In this document: in pieces, positions 1 through 9,418 of the stretch | Layout of the letters: every line of letters begins with the position of its first letter | How positions within the stretch are numbered: the first letter of the stretch is position 1 | Source: Bacteroidota bacterium | GTDB lineage: Bacteria > Bacteroidota > Bacteroidia > Palsa-965 | Direction of reading: 5' to 3' | DNA length: 64,000 bases | Assembly: GCA_016194975.1 (NCBI GenBank) | Contig: JACQAM010000018.1 | Span: 43,901 to 107,900, forward strand | Made by a program: the position numbers and the translations under genes | The notes under the pieces: model-generated | Seen by the model: only the letters and a program-made list of their open reading frames with translations | Databases searched by the model: none | Told to the model about the DNA's origin: nothing

Positions 1-41
1 ACTCGAAGCGCAACTCTGAAAATTTCACATAATGAATTCAG

Positions 42-71
42 AAAGCAGGTTGGCAACGATCTGCTTTTTTT
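42..71 (+). terminator. Rho-independent terminator of an upstream gene
   Basis: A stem AAAGCAG/CTGCTTT (7 bp, 12-nt loop that can itself pair TTG with CAA) is followed by a run of T. It closes a transcription unit whose coding part lies left of the window, so the next gene probably starts its own transcript. Confidence 0.6.
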
Positions 72-144
72 ATTTCGTCTGAAATCACTATTTGTATTTT
101 CGCTTTCACAATTTATTCCTCTGACGAAGTTGTATCTTTATTGA

Positions 145-1068
145 ATGGCTCTCGATCACCAGGAACTCCAGCAGTTCTCGCATCTCGAACTTCTCGCACG
201 GCAGGTGGTGGAAGGATTTATCACGGGCCTTCACAAAAGTCCATTTCACGGATTCTCCGTTGAATTTGCAGAACATCGTTTGTACAACAGCGGCGAGCCC
301 ACAAAACATATTGATTGGAAATTATATGGCCGCACGGATAAAATGTTCGTGAAGCGTTATGAAGAAGAAACAAATCTCCGTTGCCAGGTGGTGATTGACA
401 ATTCTTCTTCCATGCATTTTCCTGAAAAAGGAAAAGACGAAATTGAAAATAAAATTACTTTCTCTGTAAAATGTGCTGCGGCCCTAACTGAATTACTCAA
501 GATGCAGCGCGATGCCGTTGGCCTTTCCGTTTTTTCAGAGTTTGTGGAGTTGCACACGCCCGCGCGGAGCAATACGGTTCACAACAAGATGCTTTATCAT
601 GAACTGGGAAAACTACTGGATGTAAGGACAGATTTCTCCAATAAAAAAACCTTCGCGGTACAGGCATTGCACGAGATCGCAGAAAGCATTCACAAAAGAT
701 CACTCGTTATTATTTTCAGCGATATGTTCGATTCGGGAACGAACAATGATGAACTTTTTTCAGCGTTGCAGCATTTGCGTCACAACCGGCATGAGGTCAT
801 TCTCTTTCACGTTACCGATAAAAAGCACGAACTCGATTTTGATTATGAGAACAGGCCTTACACATTTGTGGATATTGAAACGGGTGAAGAACTGAAAGTG
901 CAGCCGAATGAAGTGAAAGATCATTACCTGAAAGCGATCACCGATTACAAAATGGAACTCAAACTCCGTTGCGGGCAATACCGCATTGATCTCGTGGAAG
1001 CAGATGTGAACGAAGGATTCAAACAGGTGCTGCTGCCCTACCTGCTCAAGCGCACGCGCCTGCTGTGA
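145..1068 (+). CDS. DUF58 domain-containing protein (vWA-like)
   Basis: 307 aa. It matches the DUF58 family: the N-terminal half has the GEPTKHIDWKLYGRTDKMFVK-type segment (about residues 52-72). A vWA-like fold follows with the metal-site-like strand VVIDNSSSMHF (DxSxS, about residues 83-93) and VIIFSDMFD (about 189-197). Family members usually sit beside MoxR-type AAA ATPases and are thought to act in assembly or maturation of membrane or periplasmic complexes; no MoxR gene is visible here, although one could lie to the left. There is no signal peptide. The start at 145 is the first ATG after a terminator, and a -7-like box TATCTTTA (133-140) sits 4 nt before it. The exact role is unknown. 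Confidence 0.85.
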   Translation: MALDHQELQQFSHLELLARQVVEGFITGLHKSPFHGFSVEFAEHRLYNSGEPTKHIDWKLYGRTDKMFVKRYEEETNLRCQVVIDNSSSMHFPEKGKDEIENKITFSVKCAAALTELLKMQRDAVGLSVFSEFVELHTPARSNTVHNKMLYHELGKLLDVRTDFSNKKTFAVQALHEIAESIHKRSLVIIFSDMFDSGTNNDELFSALQHLRHNRHEVILFHVTDKKHELDFDYENRPYTFVDIETGEELKVQPNEVKDHYLKAITDYKMELKLRCGQYRIDLVEADVNEGFKQVLLPYLLKRTRLL

Positions 1069-1175
1069 ACGGAAATGCGCTGTACATTTCAGCCGGAATA
1101 ATCTATTGATATTTATTTATGAATTACAACACCAATAATATTTTTTTGACGCCATTTCTGCGTTTTGTAAACTCA

Positions 1176-1183
1176 TAACTTTG
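1176..1183 (+). promoter_or_regulatory. Bacteroidota -7 box upstream of kup
   Basis: TAACTTTG followed by C matches the TAnnTTTG -7 element exactly and lies 20 nt before the kup ATG. No TTG -33 element is present at the usual 17 to 23 nt spacing. Confidence 0.45.
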
Positions 1184-1203
1184 CTCCGGCTTTCACAAAG
1201 GTC

Positions 1204-3204
1204 ATGTCAAAAGACGACCATCTTAACCTTCACAAAAAAGTAACTTTCGCCGGGCTCCTTGTTACTCTTGGAATCATTTACGGCGACATTGGAACTTCCC
1301 CGCTTTACGTTCTGCAAACCATAGTCGGCACTGACAATAAAATTGACGGTGAAATTATTTTCGGCGCGTTATCCTGCATCGTCTGGACACTTACTTTACA
1401 GACCACAATAAAATATGTACTGCTTACTTTACGTGCAGATAACAACGGTGAAGGTGGAATTTTTGCGCTGTATGCACTGGTGCGGCGCACAAAAAGAAAA
1501 TGGCTTTTACTTCCTGCGATCATTGGCGGTTCCATGCTGCTTGCCGATGGAATAATTACTCCGCCAATTTCTGTAACAGCCGCGGTGGAAGGTGTGAGCG
1601 GCGTGAGTAAAAATTTTCCGATCGCATCGGTAACCATCGGTATTCTCGCTGCACTTTTCATCATCCAGCAATTCGGAACAAAATTCGTCGGCAAATTTTT
1701 CGGGCCGATGATGTTCGTTTGGTTTTCCATGCTTGCCGTTCTCGGAATTTCACAGATCAAAAATGACTATACCATTCTCAATGCACTCAATCCTTATTAT
1801 GCCATTCATTTACTTCTTACGCATAAAGGAATGGCGCTTGGAATTCTCGGTGCAGTTTTCCTTTGTACAACGGGAGCAGAAGCGCTGTATTCCGATCTCG
1901 GCCATTGTGGAAGAAAAAATATCCGCATTACCTGGACGTGTGTAAAAATTTGTCTTGTGCTGAATTATTTCGGACAAGGCGCATGGCTCATCAGTCATGA
2001 AGGGCACAAGCTGAGTGAATTTGCTGATCGTGCAAATAATCCTTTTTACACGATCATGCCTGATTGGTTTTACGGAGCGGGAATCGTGATTGCAACTGCA
2101 GCAGCTATCATCGCAAGCCAGGCGTTGATCACCGGCTCATTCACACTCATCAACGAAGCGATACGATTGAATTTCTGGCCGAAGGTGCGCATTAAATATC
2201 CAACCAATCTGAAAGGGCAACTTTACATTCCATCTGTAAACTGGTTATTGCTCATCGGTTGTATTGGTATCGTAATCTTTTTTCATCAGTGGCCCGCTTC
2301 TTATCCCGGTGAACCCGATTCGTCAAAAATGGGAGCTGCTTACGGCCTCGCGATCATTGTCACGATGTTAATGACCACCATCCTGCTCAGTTATTATTTG
2401 CTGATGAAACGTACGAAAGTTTGGCTCGTTGTATTGGTACTCATCGTTTACCTGCCCATTGAATTACTTTTTCTTCGTGCGAATCTCGAAAAATTCCGGC
2501 ATGGCGGTTTCATTACCGTGATGGTAGGAATTCTGCTCATCGCACTAATGTGGATATGGTATGATGCAAGGAAGATCCGTAACCGGTATGTTGAATTTGT
2601 AAAACTGGATGAATATCTGCCGATGGTTGCGGAACTCGGACAGGATACTTCTATTCCCAAGTACGCAACACATCTTGTTTATCTCACGAGCGCCGACATC
2701 AAAGACGAGATCGAATCGAAAATAATTTATTCCATTCTGCAGAAACGTCCGAAACGAGCGGACGTGTACTGGTTCGTGCACGTGCATGGCACGGACAGCC
2801 CGTACACGATGGAGTACAAAGTGAATGAACTCGTGGCTAAAGAAGTTTTTCGGATTGATTTTTTCCTCGGCTTCCGCGTTCCCACAAAAATAAATCTGCT
2901 GTTCCGGAAAGTGGTGCAGGAAATGGTAACGAATCACGAAGTGGATATTACGTCGCGTTACGAATCGCTGAATAAAGCGAATGTCATTGGCGATTTCCGT
3001 TTTGTGGTGCTTGAAAAATATCTTTCTGCCGATAATGAACTCCCGGTTTACGAAAAAATTATTCTCGATATTTATTATTTCATGAAACCGATCACGCTCT
3101 CCGAAGAAAGTGCTTTCGGTTTGGATACGAGTTCCGTCACCGTTGAAAAAGTTCCGATCGTTATTGCACCCGGAAAAGAATTCAACATGAGAAGAATTTC
3201 CTGA
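1204..3204 (+). CDS. kup: KUP/HAK/KT family potassium uptake transporter
   Basis: 666 aa, the usual length for Kup. The N-terminus carries the family hallmark GIIYGDIGTSPLYVL (about residues 20-34), followed by about 12 hydrophobic segments to about residue 460. The remaining ~200 residues are a hydrophilic cytoplasmic C-terminal domain. It is predicted to be an inner-membrane K+ symporter. It is a single gene with its own -7 box, separated by 135 bp from the gene before it and 74 bp from the sigma factor after it. Nothing suggests co-regulation with its neighbours. The family assignment is very secure, but ion specificity is inferred from the family. Confidence 0.95.
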   Translation: MSKDDHLNLHKKVTFAGLLVTLGIIYGDIGTSPLYVLQTIVGTDNKIDGEIIFGALSCIVWTLTLQTTIKYVLLTLRADNNGEGGIFALYALVRRTKRKWLLLPAIIGGSMLLADGIITPPISVTAAVEGVSGVSKNFPIASVTIGILAALFIIQQFGTKFVGKFFGPMMFVWFSMLAVLGISQIKNDYTILNALNPYYAIHLLLTHKGMALGILGAVFLCTTGAEALYSDLGHCGRKNIRITWTCVKICLVLNYFGQGAWLISHEGHKLSEFADRANNPFYTIMPDWFYGAGIVIATAAAIIASQALITGSFTLINEAIRLNFWPKVRIKYPTNLKGQLYIPSVNWLLLIGCIGIVIFFHQWPASYPGEPDSSKMGAAYGLAIIVTMLMTTILLSYYLLMKRTKVWLVVLVLIVYLPIELLFLRANLEKFRHGGFITVMVGILLIALMWIWYDARKIRNRYVEFVKLDEYLPMVAELGQDTSIPKYATHLVYLTSADIKDEIESKIIYSILQKRPKRADVYWFVHVHGTDSPYTMEYKVNELVAKEVFRIDFFLGFRVPTKINLLFRKVVQEMVTNHEVDITSRYESLNKANVIGDFRFVVLEKYLSADNELPVYEKIILDIYYFMKPITLSEESAFGLDTSSVTVEKVPIVIAPGKEFNMRRIS

Positions 3205-3254
3205 AGTAATTTTTTCTTTATTTCTGCCAGTTCTCAAGTCTCCCCTCTCTTTCT

Positions 3255-3262
3255 TATCTTCG
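3255..3262 (+). promoter_or_regulatory. Probable -7 box of the sigma/anti-sigma operon
   Basis: TATCTTCG matches TAnnTTTG at 7 of 8 positions, 16 nt before the TTG start of the ECF sigma gene. It supports the TTG start because no ATG lies between the box and the conserved sigma region. Confidence 0.35.
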
Positions 3263-3278
3263 CTATTCAATTCTCCGC

Positions 3279-3827
3279 TTGTCTCCGAAAACCAGATTAC
3301 CTTCTGAAGAAATTCTCGTTGCGAAACTGAAAGATCACGACGAAGGCGGATTGCGTTTGCTTTACGATAATTATTCTTCTGCACTTTACGGAGTAATTTT
3401 CAGGATCATTCGGGAAAAGGAAACAGCAGAAGATGTTTTGCAGGAAACTTTTCTCAAGATCTGGAATAATATCGCAAGTTATGATACAACAAAAGCGCGG
3501 CTCTACACCTGGTTGCTGAACATTGCGCGGAATTCTGCCATTGACAAAATCCGTTCGAAAAATTTTCGCAAGAATGAACAAGTCCGCAGCATAGAAGATT
3601 ACGTATATACCGTTGACCGGCAACATAACCAGGTAACGGGTACCGATCATATCGGTTTAAAAAAACTTGTGGATGGACTGAAGCCGGAACAACGACAACT
3701 GATCGAACTTTTATATTTCGGCGGCTATACACAAAGCGAAGTTTCAGATGAACTCGGAATTCCCCTCGGCACAATTAAAACACGCGTTAAAGCAGCGATG
3801 ACCCGTTTGCGCGAACTCATGAAATGA
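3279..3827 (+). CDS. ECF-type RNA polymerase sigma factor
   Basis: 182 aa sigma-70 family protein of the ECF group. Region 2 is visible (LLYDNYSSALYGVIFRII, then AEDVLQETFLKIWNN). Region 4 at the C-terminus is a helix-turn-helix (YTQSEVSDELGIPLGTIKTR). It starts at TTG 3279; no in-frame ATG precedes region 2. Its stop overlaps the ATG of the next gene by 4 bases, so sigma and anti-sigma are translationally coupled. In Bacteroidota such pairs commonly control envelope or surface functions. The downstream DUF4249 gene, 22 bp after the anti-sigma factor, may be in the same transcript (inference). Confidence 0.92.
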   Translation: MSPKTRLPSEEILVAKLKDHDEGGLRLLYDNYSSALYGVIFRIIREKETAEDVLQETFLKIWNNIASYDTTKARLYTWLLNIARNSAIDKIRSKNFRKNEQVRSIEDYVYTVDRQHNQVTGTDHIGLKKLVDGLKPEQRQLIELLYFGGYTQSEVSDELGIPLGTIKTRVKAAMTRLRELMK

Positions 3828-4663
3828 ACCCGCAGGAATACATATCGACCGGAATTCTCGAGCTGTATGTGCTCGGGGCTGCATCGCACGATGAGATTCG
3901 TGAAGTGGAAAAAATGGCGGCGCTTCATACGGAGATTCGTTACGAGATAGAACGTTTGCAGATCGCGATGGAAAAATATGCGGAGGAACACCGGATCATT
4001 CCCGATAAAAAAAATAAATTGAAAATTCTGAGCATTGTTTCCGGCGAAAAAGTTCAAAAAAAATCTGATGATGAAATTGTCTCAGGAAAAACTCCATTTA
4101 CATTTTCATGGAAACCATTTGCTGTTGCAGCATCACTTCTTCTTATCATCAGCATCAGCGTGAATTTTTTCCAATGGCATAATCTCAATGCTACGAAAGA
4201 AAATGATGATGCCGTTCTTGCTGCATCCAACCACATCACCGACACGGCGCTGGATGGAATGACGGGAAGAACTGCCATCGTCCGCAGAAAAATGGACAGT
4301 GTGCGGCGTGTTCTGAATTTTTTGCGCGACCCGATGACGCAGAATGTTGCACTGGAAAGTAAAATTCCGGGACATCCGATGAAAGCAGTCGTGCACTGGA
4401 ATATGAAATCAATGGAAGTGGCTGTTGATCCGATGACTTTACCAATGACCTCTCCTGATCAGAAATATGTTTTGTGGGCTTTTGTCAATGGAAATCCTAT
4501 AAATGAAGGAAGTTTTTCTGTTAATAATAATTCCGGAATTCAAATGATGAAAACGGTGCAACAGACAGAATCATTTGCAGTTTCATTGGAGAAATCAGGT
4601 GACGTTATTGCCCCGCTGGGGCCTGTTTATGTAATGGGCGATCCTGCCCGTTCGCAACCCTGA
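3824..4663 (+). CDS. Anti-sigma factor, RskA-like
   Basis: 279 aa. A cytoplasmic N-terminal segment (about 1-90; STGILELYVLGAASHDE is the sigma-binding zinc-less anti-sigma start typical of RskA-like proteins) is followed by one transmembrane helix at about residues 94-113. A periplasmic domain ends with ...YVLWAFVNGNPI... and ...APLGPVYVMGD, as in the anti-sigma-K C-terminal domain. It overlaps the ECF sigma gene by ATGA. Its role is to hold the partner sigma factor at the membrane until a signal releases it; the signal cannot be told from sequence. Confidence 0.85.
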   Translation: MNPQEYISTGILELYVLGAASHDEIREVEKMAALHTEIRYEIERLQIAMEKYAEEHRIIPDKKNKLKILSIVSGEKVQKKSDDEIVSGKTPFTFSWKPFAVAASLLLIISISVNFFQWHNLNATKENDDAVLAASNHITDTALDGMTGRTAIVRRKMDSVRRVLNFLRDPMTQNVALESKIPGHPMKAVVHWNMKSMEVAVDPMTLPMTSPDQKYVLWAFVNGNPINEGSFSVNNNSGIQMMKTVQQTESFAVSLEKSGDVIAPLGPVYVMGDPARSQP

Positions 4664-4685
4664 TTTTTTTACGATCTTTGGAAAC

Positions 4686-5702
4686 GTGAAAAAAATCTCA
4701 TATTACATTTTTCGTTTCATTTTTATTCCTGCATTCATCCTCGTGGTTTACGGTGGCTGCAAGAACACGCTCGACATTAATGCCGATTACAAAGATGTGC
4801 TTGTATGTTACGGGCTGCTGGATCCACACGATTCTGTTCAATATGTGCGTATCGATAAAGTTTTTCTTGGCGAAGGCAATGCGCTGGTGATGGCTCAGAA
4901 TAATGATACGATCAGTTTTGCTCCGGGGCGGCTGGATGTGAAAGTGGAACGCTGGTACAATGGAAATTTCATGACTTCTTACCAGTTGTATTCTGACACA
5001 ACCTTACCCAGGGACAGTGGATTGTTTGTCCATCCTTACCAGGTTTTATACCGCGGAACTTTCCCGGTGCTGAAAGACGGAAGCGAATACAAGATCGTGG
5101 TGAAAGATCTCGTGAAAGGAACTACGGCAACTTCCATTACAAAAATCCCCGGCGATGTAACCATCACTGATCCCGTCAGCAATTTCATGCCGCTGAATTT
5201 GTGGGATACCACCAACATTGTTATGCGATTCAAAACCGGCGTGAACGGATATCGTTACCGGATGATCCTGCGTTTTCATTACACCGAACAATTTGTTTTC
5301 GATACCACCCAGACTTCTCAGAAATATGTGGATTGGTATTTCACCGAACAGGATGCTTCTTCGAATGCGGGAAATCTGCAACTGGAATATGCTTTCGAAC
5401 GCCATACTTTTTTCAATGTGCTGAAAAATCTTATTCATGTTGATCCGATGGTTCACCGCATTACAGGAAAAGTTGATCTCATTTTTGTAGGGGCAACAGA
5501 TGATGTGGCGACTTACATGAACGTGGCAACTGCAAATAGCAATTCGGCAGCCGACCTTCCTCCTTTCTCCAACATTTCCGGCGGGTACGGATTATTCGCA
5601 GCGAGAACAACTACCGCTTCGCTCAATTACTGGCTTGACCAGAACACGGTTCATTATCTATACGTGGATCCTGTGACACAACCGCTCGACTTCATCCGCT
5701 GA
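4686..5702 (+). CDS. DUF4249-family lipoprotein-like protein (paralogue 1)
   Basis: 338 aa, starting at GTG 4686, with a -7-like GATCTTTG at 4673-4680. An N-terminal hydrophobic helix ends at Cys (...VVYGGCKN), suggesting a lipoprotein although the lipobox is weak. The start of the mature part (LDINADYKDVLVCYGLLDPHDS) and the VRIDKVFLGEGNALVMAQ block are DUF4249 hallmarks. The gene at 8230-9252 is a clear paralogue: same order of blocks, almost the same length. DUF4249 proteins usually sit next to TonB-dependent receptors, but none is here. It ends directly against the stop of the convergent T9SS protein. Confidence 0.85.
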   Translation: MKKISYYIFRFIFIPAFILVVYGGCKNTLDINADYKDVLVCYGLLDPHDSVQYVRIDKVFLGEGNALVMAQNNDTISFAPGRLDVKVERWYNGNFMTSYQLYSDTTLPRDSGLFVHPYQVLYRGTFPVLKDGSEYKIVVKDLVKGTTATSITKIPGDVTITDPVSNFMPLNLWDTTNIVMRFKTGVNGYRYRMILRFHYTEQFVFDTTQTSQKYVDWYFTEQDASSNAGNLQLEYAFERHTFFNVLKNLIHVDPMVHRITGKVDLIFVGATDDVATYMNVATANSNSAADLPPFSNISGGYGLFAARTTTASLNYWLDQNTVHYLYVDPVTQPLDFIR

Positions 5703-8117
5703 TCAGTCTTTCACGATCTTACCGCTGAACGATCTTCCATCTGCAGTTTCTATTCTCAGGAAATAAATTCCATTCGCCAGCGAAGAAATGTCGAAACTGA
5801 AATGATCTCCATTCATGATACCGGAATAATTTTCTGCGCTGATCTCCTGTCCTGTCACGTCATAAATTCCGGTGCGTGAAATTTTTTCTGAAATATTTTT
5901 TGTACTGACCGTGAAAATTCCATTGGTAGGGTCAGGAAATAACTGCATGAAAGACGATTGCTCAATTTCATTCACCGATGTAATGTTATTGATATTGATC
6001 ATGGAGAGGTTCGGATGATAACGATAACCGATGTTGGAAAAAGATCCGCCTGCAAATAACCAATCCTGGGTGGCAGCCATCGTTACGGGAAAAGCATCCG
6101 GCATTGGTGTCCACGCTTCGAATGAAGAAGTGAAATTATCATAATCACAAACTCCGGGGTAATAATTTGAAGAACCTACAATGGAAAATGCTCCTGAAAT
6201 AAAAAGATCCCTGTTGTAACGCGCAAAACTTCTTGTGTATTGATCGAACATCGGATTGTCGGCAAGCACAGTTCCGGAAGCCGTGTCGACTGAAGCAAAA
6301 TAAACGCGAGGAATTCCTGCAACCTGACTGAACCATCCGCCAAGAAATAATTTTCCGTTGTAAAGGTCCATATCATAAATTCCATTGTCCGTATTGCAGA
6401 TCCAATTCCAGTCCACAAGCGCTGTTGTTGTGCTCACACGTGCAAAATTATCGCGCATCTGCCCGCCTATCTGCGGAAAAAATCCCGCCACATACAAATG
6501 ATCATTATCGAGAATAAGTTTATTCACCGTTCCTGTACAACCGGGATTCCATGCTGTGGCAAGAGAATTATTTATTGTAACACATGCAATATTATTTCTC
6601 GCCTGTCCGGCAATGGTTGTAAAATTTCCGCCGAGGAATGCAATGGAATCATTCAGCGCAATGCTGCGGATCAATCCATTTGCCCCGGGATTGAATGCAT
6701 TCACATTGCCGGTAGAAAGATCGAATGAAGCAATGCGTGCGCGGTTTTGCGAATTTACAAGGCCGAAATCTCCGGTAATGAAAAGTGAATTTGTATTTGC
6801 AGTGATGTAGTGCACCTGCGCATCAAGCGTGGGCGCCCACAACGTTGGCGTTTGCGTGTAAATATTTATGGAACACAAATTGGAACGCAAAACTCCTCCT
6901 GCTCCTGTAAAATCTCCTCCGCAGAAAATTTTTCCATTCCGTCCCGGCATCATGGCGTTCACCGGAGCATCGAACATTGGATTCCATGCATGAACATTTC
7001 CTGCGCCGGTTGAATCAATGATGGCGGCAAAAAAAACAGTATCAGTTGCCACACGTTTGAATTTTCCTCCTATACAAATTGCATCATTCCACGGCTGAAT
7101 ACAAAAAACTTCATTGTACACGACCGGTGCCCACGGGAGCACGTGCATCGCAAGCGTGAGGCACGCGAGATAAAATCTGTTCTGCCCGTCAGCGATCGTG
7201 AATGCACCGCCAATATAAATTCTGCTGCCAACGAATTTCATGTCATTCACAATTCCATTCAGCCCCGCATTGAAACTTAAATCAAGATTTCCGGAACTGA
7301 GATAAACCACAGCCATTCCCTTCCGCTGTGTGGTAGCGAATGAAGAAAATTCTCCTGCGATGTATGCGTAACCAAAAGTTCCTTCAACCTCTATACATTT
7401 CACCGGGCCATCAACCGTTGTTCGCCATGGAAACGGCCCGCTCAGAATATAAATTCCGGTTTGCGGATCCACTTTCGTAAGATAAGTTGCGGGCTGGCCT
7501 CCCACGTTCAGGAATTTTCCTCCAATAAGCATTAGTCTTGTCACAGTATCCATTCCAAAAGCGTAAATAATATCATCTGTCTGCGGATCGAATGCGAGTA
7601 AAGAATCATTTCCCGGCGTTTGCATGGAATCTGTAACATGAAATGATGCGCCACGTTCGCGGGGAAAGCCCTCAATATTTGTAAAATTTCCGCCCACATA
7701 AAGTGTGTCTTTGAAAACATAAAGCGATGTTACTTCTGCATCGGGATCTGGACGAAAAGTTGCATCGAAATTTCCATTTGCGTCGAGACGGAAAAGATTT
7801 TTCCACGGAACAATTCCAACTTCACTGAAATTTCCTCCCACATAAATTCTTCCCAAACTGTCTTTCGCAATGCAATTTACTTTTCCTCTTACCATCGGGA
7901 ATGGAAGAACCGTAGCAGCAGTCACCGAATCATTTGCAGTGAAATGTCCGCTCACCGGGCTGATCTGTGAAAAATTTCCACCGACATAAAGAATACTATC
8001 GCGCAGGTAAACTGAATTCACCGGGCCATTCGGAATCCACAAAGCGGTATCGGAAACCTGTGCGAACAATGAAATCTTTATGATGAAAAAAAAGAAGAAA
8101 ACCAGAAATCGTTTCAT
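5703..8117 (-). CDS. Secreted beta-propeller-like protein with T9SS type A sorting domain
   Basis: 804 aa. The start is placed at ATG 8117 (MKRFLVFFFFFIIKISLFAQ, a signal peptide) rather than an upstream in-frame codon at 8162. The body consists of about a dozen repeats built on (L/I)YVGG(N/A)F, with variants IGGKF, CGGDF, FAGGSF. This is a delta-60/beta-propeller-like pattern spaced about 50 residues apart. The last ~80 residues form a type IX secretion sorting domain (LFPDPTNGIFTVST ... LANGIYFLRIETADG ... GKIVKD). It is predicted to be exported across both membranes and anchored or released at the surface; its ligand is unknown. It is convergent with the first DUF4249 gene (adjacent stops) and divergent from the second. 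Confidence 0.9.
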   Translation of the reverse strand: MKRFLVFFFFFIIKISLFAQVSDTALWIPNGPVNSVYLRDSILYVGGNFSQISPVSGHFTANDSVTAATVLPFPMVRGKVNCIAKDSLGRIYVGGNFSEVGIVPWKNLFRLDANGNFDATFRPDPDAEVTSLYVFKDTLYVGGNFTNIEGFPRERGASFHVTDSMQTPGNDSLLAFDPQTDDIIYAFGMDTVTRLMLIGGKFLNVGGQPATYLTKVDPQTGIYILSGPFPWRTTVDGPVKCIEVEGTFGYAYIAGEFSSFATTQRKGMAVVYLSSGNLDLSFNAGLNGIVNDMKFVGSRIYIGGAFTIADGQNRFYLACLTLAMHVLPWAPVVYNEVFCIQPWNDAICIGGKFKRVATDTVFFAAIIDSTGAGNVHAWNPMFDAPVNAMMPGRNGKIFCGGDFTGAGGVLRSNLCSINIYTQTPTLWAPTLDAQVHYITANTNSLFITGDFGLVNSQNRARIASFDLSTGNVNAFNPGANGLIRSIALNDSIAFLGGNFTTIAGQARNNIACVTINNSLATAWNPGCTGTVNKLILDNDHLYVAGFFPQIGGQMRDNFARVSTTTALVDWNWICNTDNGIYDMDLYNGKLFLGGWFSQVAGIPRVYFASVDTASGTVLADNPMFDQYTRSFARYNRDLFISGAFSIVGSSNYYPGVCDYDNFTSSFEAWTPMPDAFPVTMAATQDWLFAGGSFSNIGYRYHPNLSMININNITSVNEIEQSSFMQLFPDPTNGIFTVSTKNISEKISRTGIYDVTGQEISAENYSGIMNGDHFSFDISSLANGIYFLRIETADGRSFSGKIVKD

Positions 8118-8185
8118 AGCTACCATTGGCAATGCTATACACGCCACCTCAAAAGTAACCAATCAGAATGAAGGACAAAACTTCG

Positions 8186-8193
8186 TATGTTTG
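8186..8193 (+). promoter_or_regulatory. -7 box upstream of the second DUF4249 gene
   Basis: TATGTTTG followed by C matches TAnnTTTG exactly, 36 nt before the ATG at 8230. It lies inside the 112-bp divergent gap shared with the T9SS propeller gene. Confidence 0.4.
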
Positions 8194-8229
8194 CAGCCAC
8201 AATTCCAGCTTGTTTTCATTACCGCATTC

Positions 8230-9252
8230 ATGAAAAAAATTCTTCTTTTTCTTTCGCTCGCCCTTGTTTTCTGGACGTGTAAAAATGAACTCGATATTCT
8301 CGACAAATGGAAAGAAACCACCATCGTTTACGGACTTCTTGACCAGACGCAGCCCAAACAATACATCCGTATAGAAAAAGCATTTCTCGGCCCCGACAAT
8401 GCGCTTGCAATGGCGCAGCAATACGACAGTATCAATTATGCGCATCAACTTTCTGTCTGGCTACAGGAACTCGATGCGAATGGCTCCATGATCACTGCTT
8501 ATGCGCTGGCGCCTGATACGTTGACCACAAAAGATTCAGGAATGTTCAATTTTCCCGAACAGGTAATTTATTCCATGAATACTCCGTTGATGGATCCGAG
8601 CCACAAATACAAAATTGTCATTGATAATAATCAAACCGGCAACCATGTGGAATCAACGACGCACCTCGTCGAGGATTTCAACGTTACACGGCCGAGTACG
8701 ACCACTATTGGTTTGGTACAAATAAACACCACAACGAAATTCACAGTAGAATGGCAGGGATCTGCGTCAGCAAGAATTTACCAGGTGGGAATGAAATTTC
8801 ATTATTACGAGATTGATGTAAATGGCGATACTACTTTTGTTACCACTCCTGAATGGGTGATCGGTTCTGTAGTTACCGACGGTGAGAACGCAACTACACT
8901 TCACACGGTAGAATTTGCACCGAATGATTTTTATCGTTTCATCCGCAGCGTGGTTCCTGATAATCCACTCATCGTAAAAAGAAAAGACAACGGTATCGAT
9001 TTCACTGTGTATGGTGGCGGAGAAGAATTGTACACTTACATGCAGGTGAATGCGCCTTCTTCTTCCATTGTACAGGAAAAACCTTATTACACGAATATTG
9101 AAAACGGGTACGGCGTTTTCTCTTCGAGAATTTCCAAATCAAAAAGCGGTCTTTCCATCACACCGCAAACAGAAGATTCACTCGCGCGCGGACAATTCAC
9201 CTGCCCTCTGAAATTCGAAGACAGAAATGGTGCAGTGCCAGGTTGTCAGTGA
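8230..9252 (+). CDS. DUF4249-family lipoprotein-like protein (paralogue 2)
   Basis: 340 aa from ATG 8230. A longer in-frame ORF begins at 8080 but would overlap the divergent gene, and its extra 50 residues are lysine-rich and not export-like. The chosen start gives a hydrophobic signal ending in Cys (LSLALVFWTCKN), a probable lipoprotein. It is closely parallel to the gene at 4686: CKNELDILDKWK.TTIVYGLLD, then YIRIEKAFLGPDNALAMAQQYDSI. It is followed by a strong terminator. The two copies flank the T9SS propeller protein, which may be a functional partner (inference). Confidence 0.85.
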   Translation: MKKILLFLSLALVFWTCKNELDILDKWKETTIVYGLLDQTQPKQYIRIEKAFLGPDNALAMAQQYDSINYAHQLSVWLQELDANGSMITAYALAPDTLTTKDSGMFNFPEQVIYSMNTPLMDPSHKYKIVIDNNQTGNHVESTTHLVEDFNVTRPSTTTIGLVQINTTTKFTVEWQGSASARIYQVGMKFHYYEIDVNGDTTFVTTPEWVIGSVVTDGENATTLHTVEFAPNDFYRFIRSVVPDNPLIVKRKDNGIDFTVYGGGEELYTYMQVNAPSSSIVQEKPYYTNIENGYGVFSSRISKSKSGLSITPQTEDSLARGQFTCPLKFEDRNGAVPGCQ

Positions 9253-9277
9253 TCAAAAATCTGATTTCTATTCTTAC

Positions 9278-9305
9278 AAGGCAATGGTATTCCCATTGCC
9301 TTTTT
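9278..9305 (+). terminator. Rho-independent terminator after the second DUF4249 gene
   Basis: A perfect 10-bp stem AAGGCAATGG/CCATTGCCTT with a 5-nt loop runs into TTTTT. The remaining 113 bp to dnaK contain no gene that I can see. Confidence 0.85.
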
Positions 9306-9418
9306 GACATTCATACTCCGGTAATTAATGCCGTTTCCTGCCATTAATTCTTCATTCGCCCGCTGGCACAGGAATTGACCATTCATTATTGAAAAAAACA
9401 TTTTTAAAAAAAACTATT

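Noticed and set aside
2545..3384. 279-aa minus-strand ORF over the end of kup and the start of the sigma gene
   Set aside because: It is antisense to two well-recognised genes and shows no motif; its length follows from their codon bias.
8080..8229. Upstream extension of the second DUF4249 gene
   Set aside because: It would overlap the divergent T9SS gene start and hide the lipoprotein signal; the ATG at 8230 fits better.
9389..9418. TTG start ten codons upstream of DnaK
   Set aside because: DnaK proteins start at [12 protein letters not shown]; the extra residues are lysine-rich translation of the leader.
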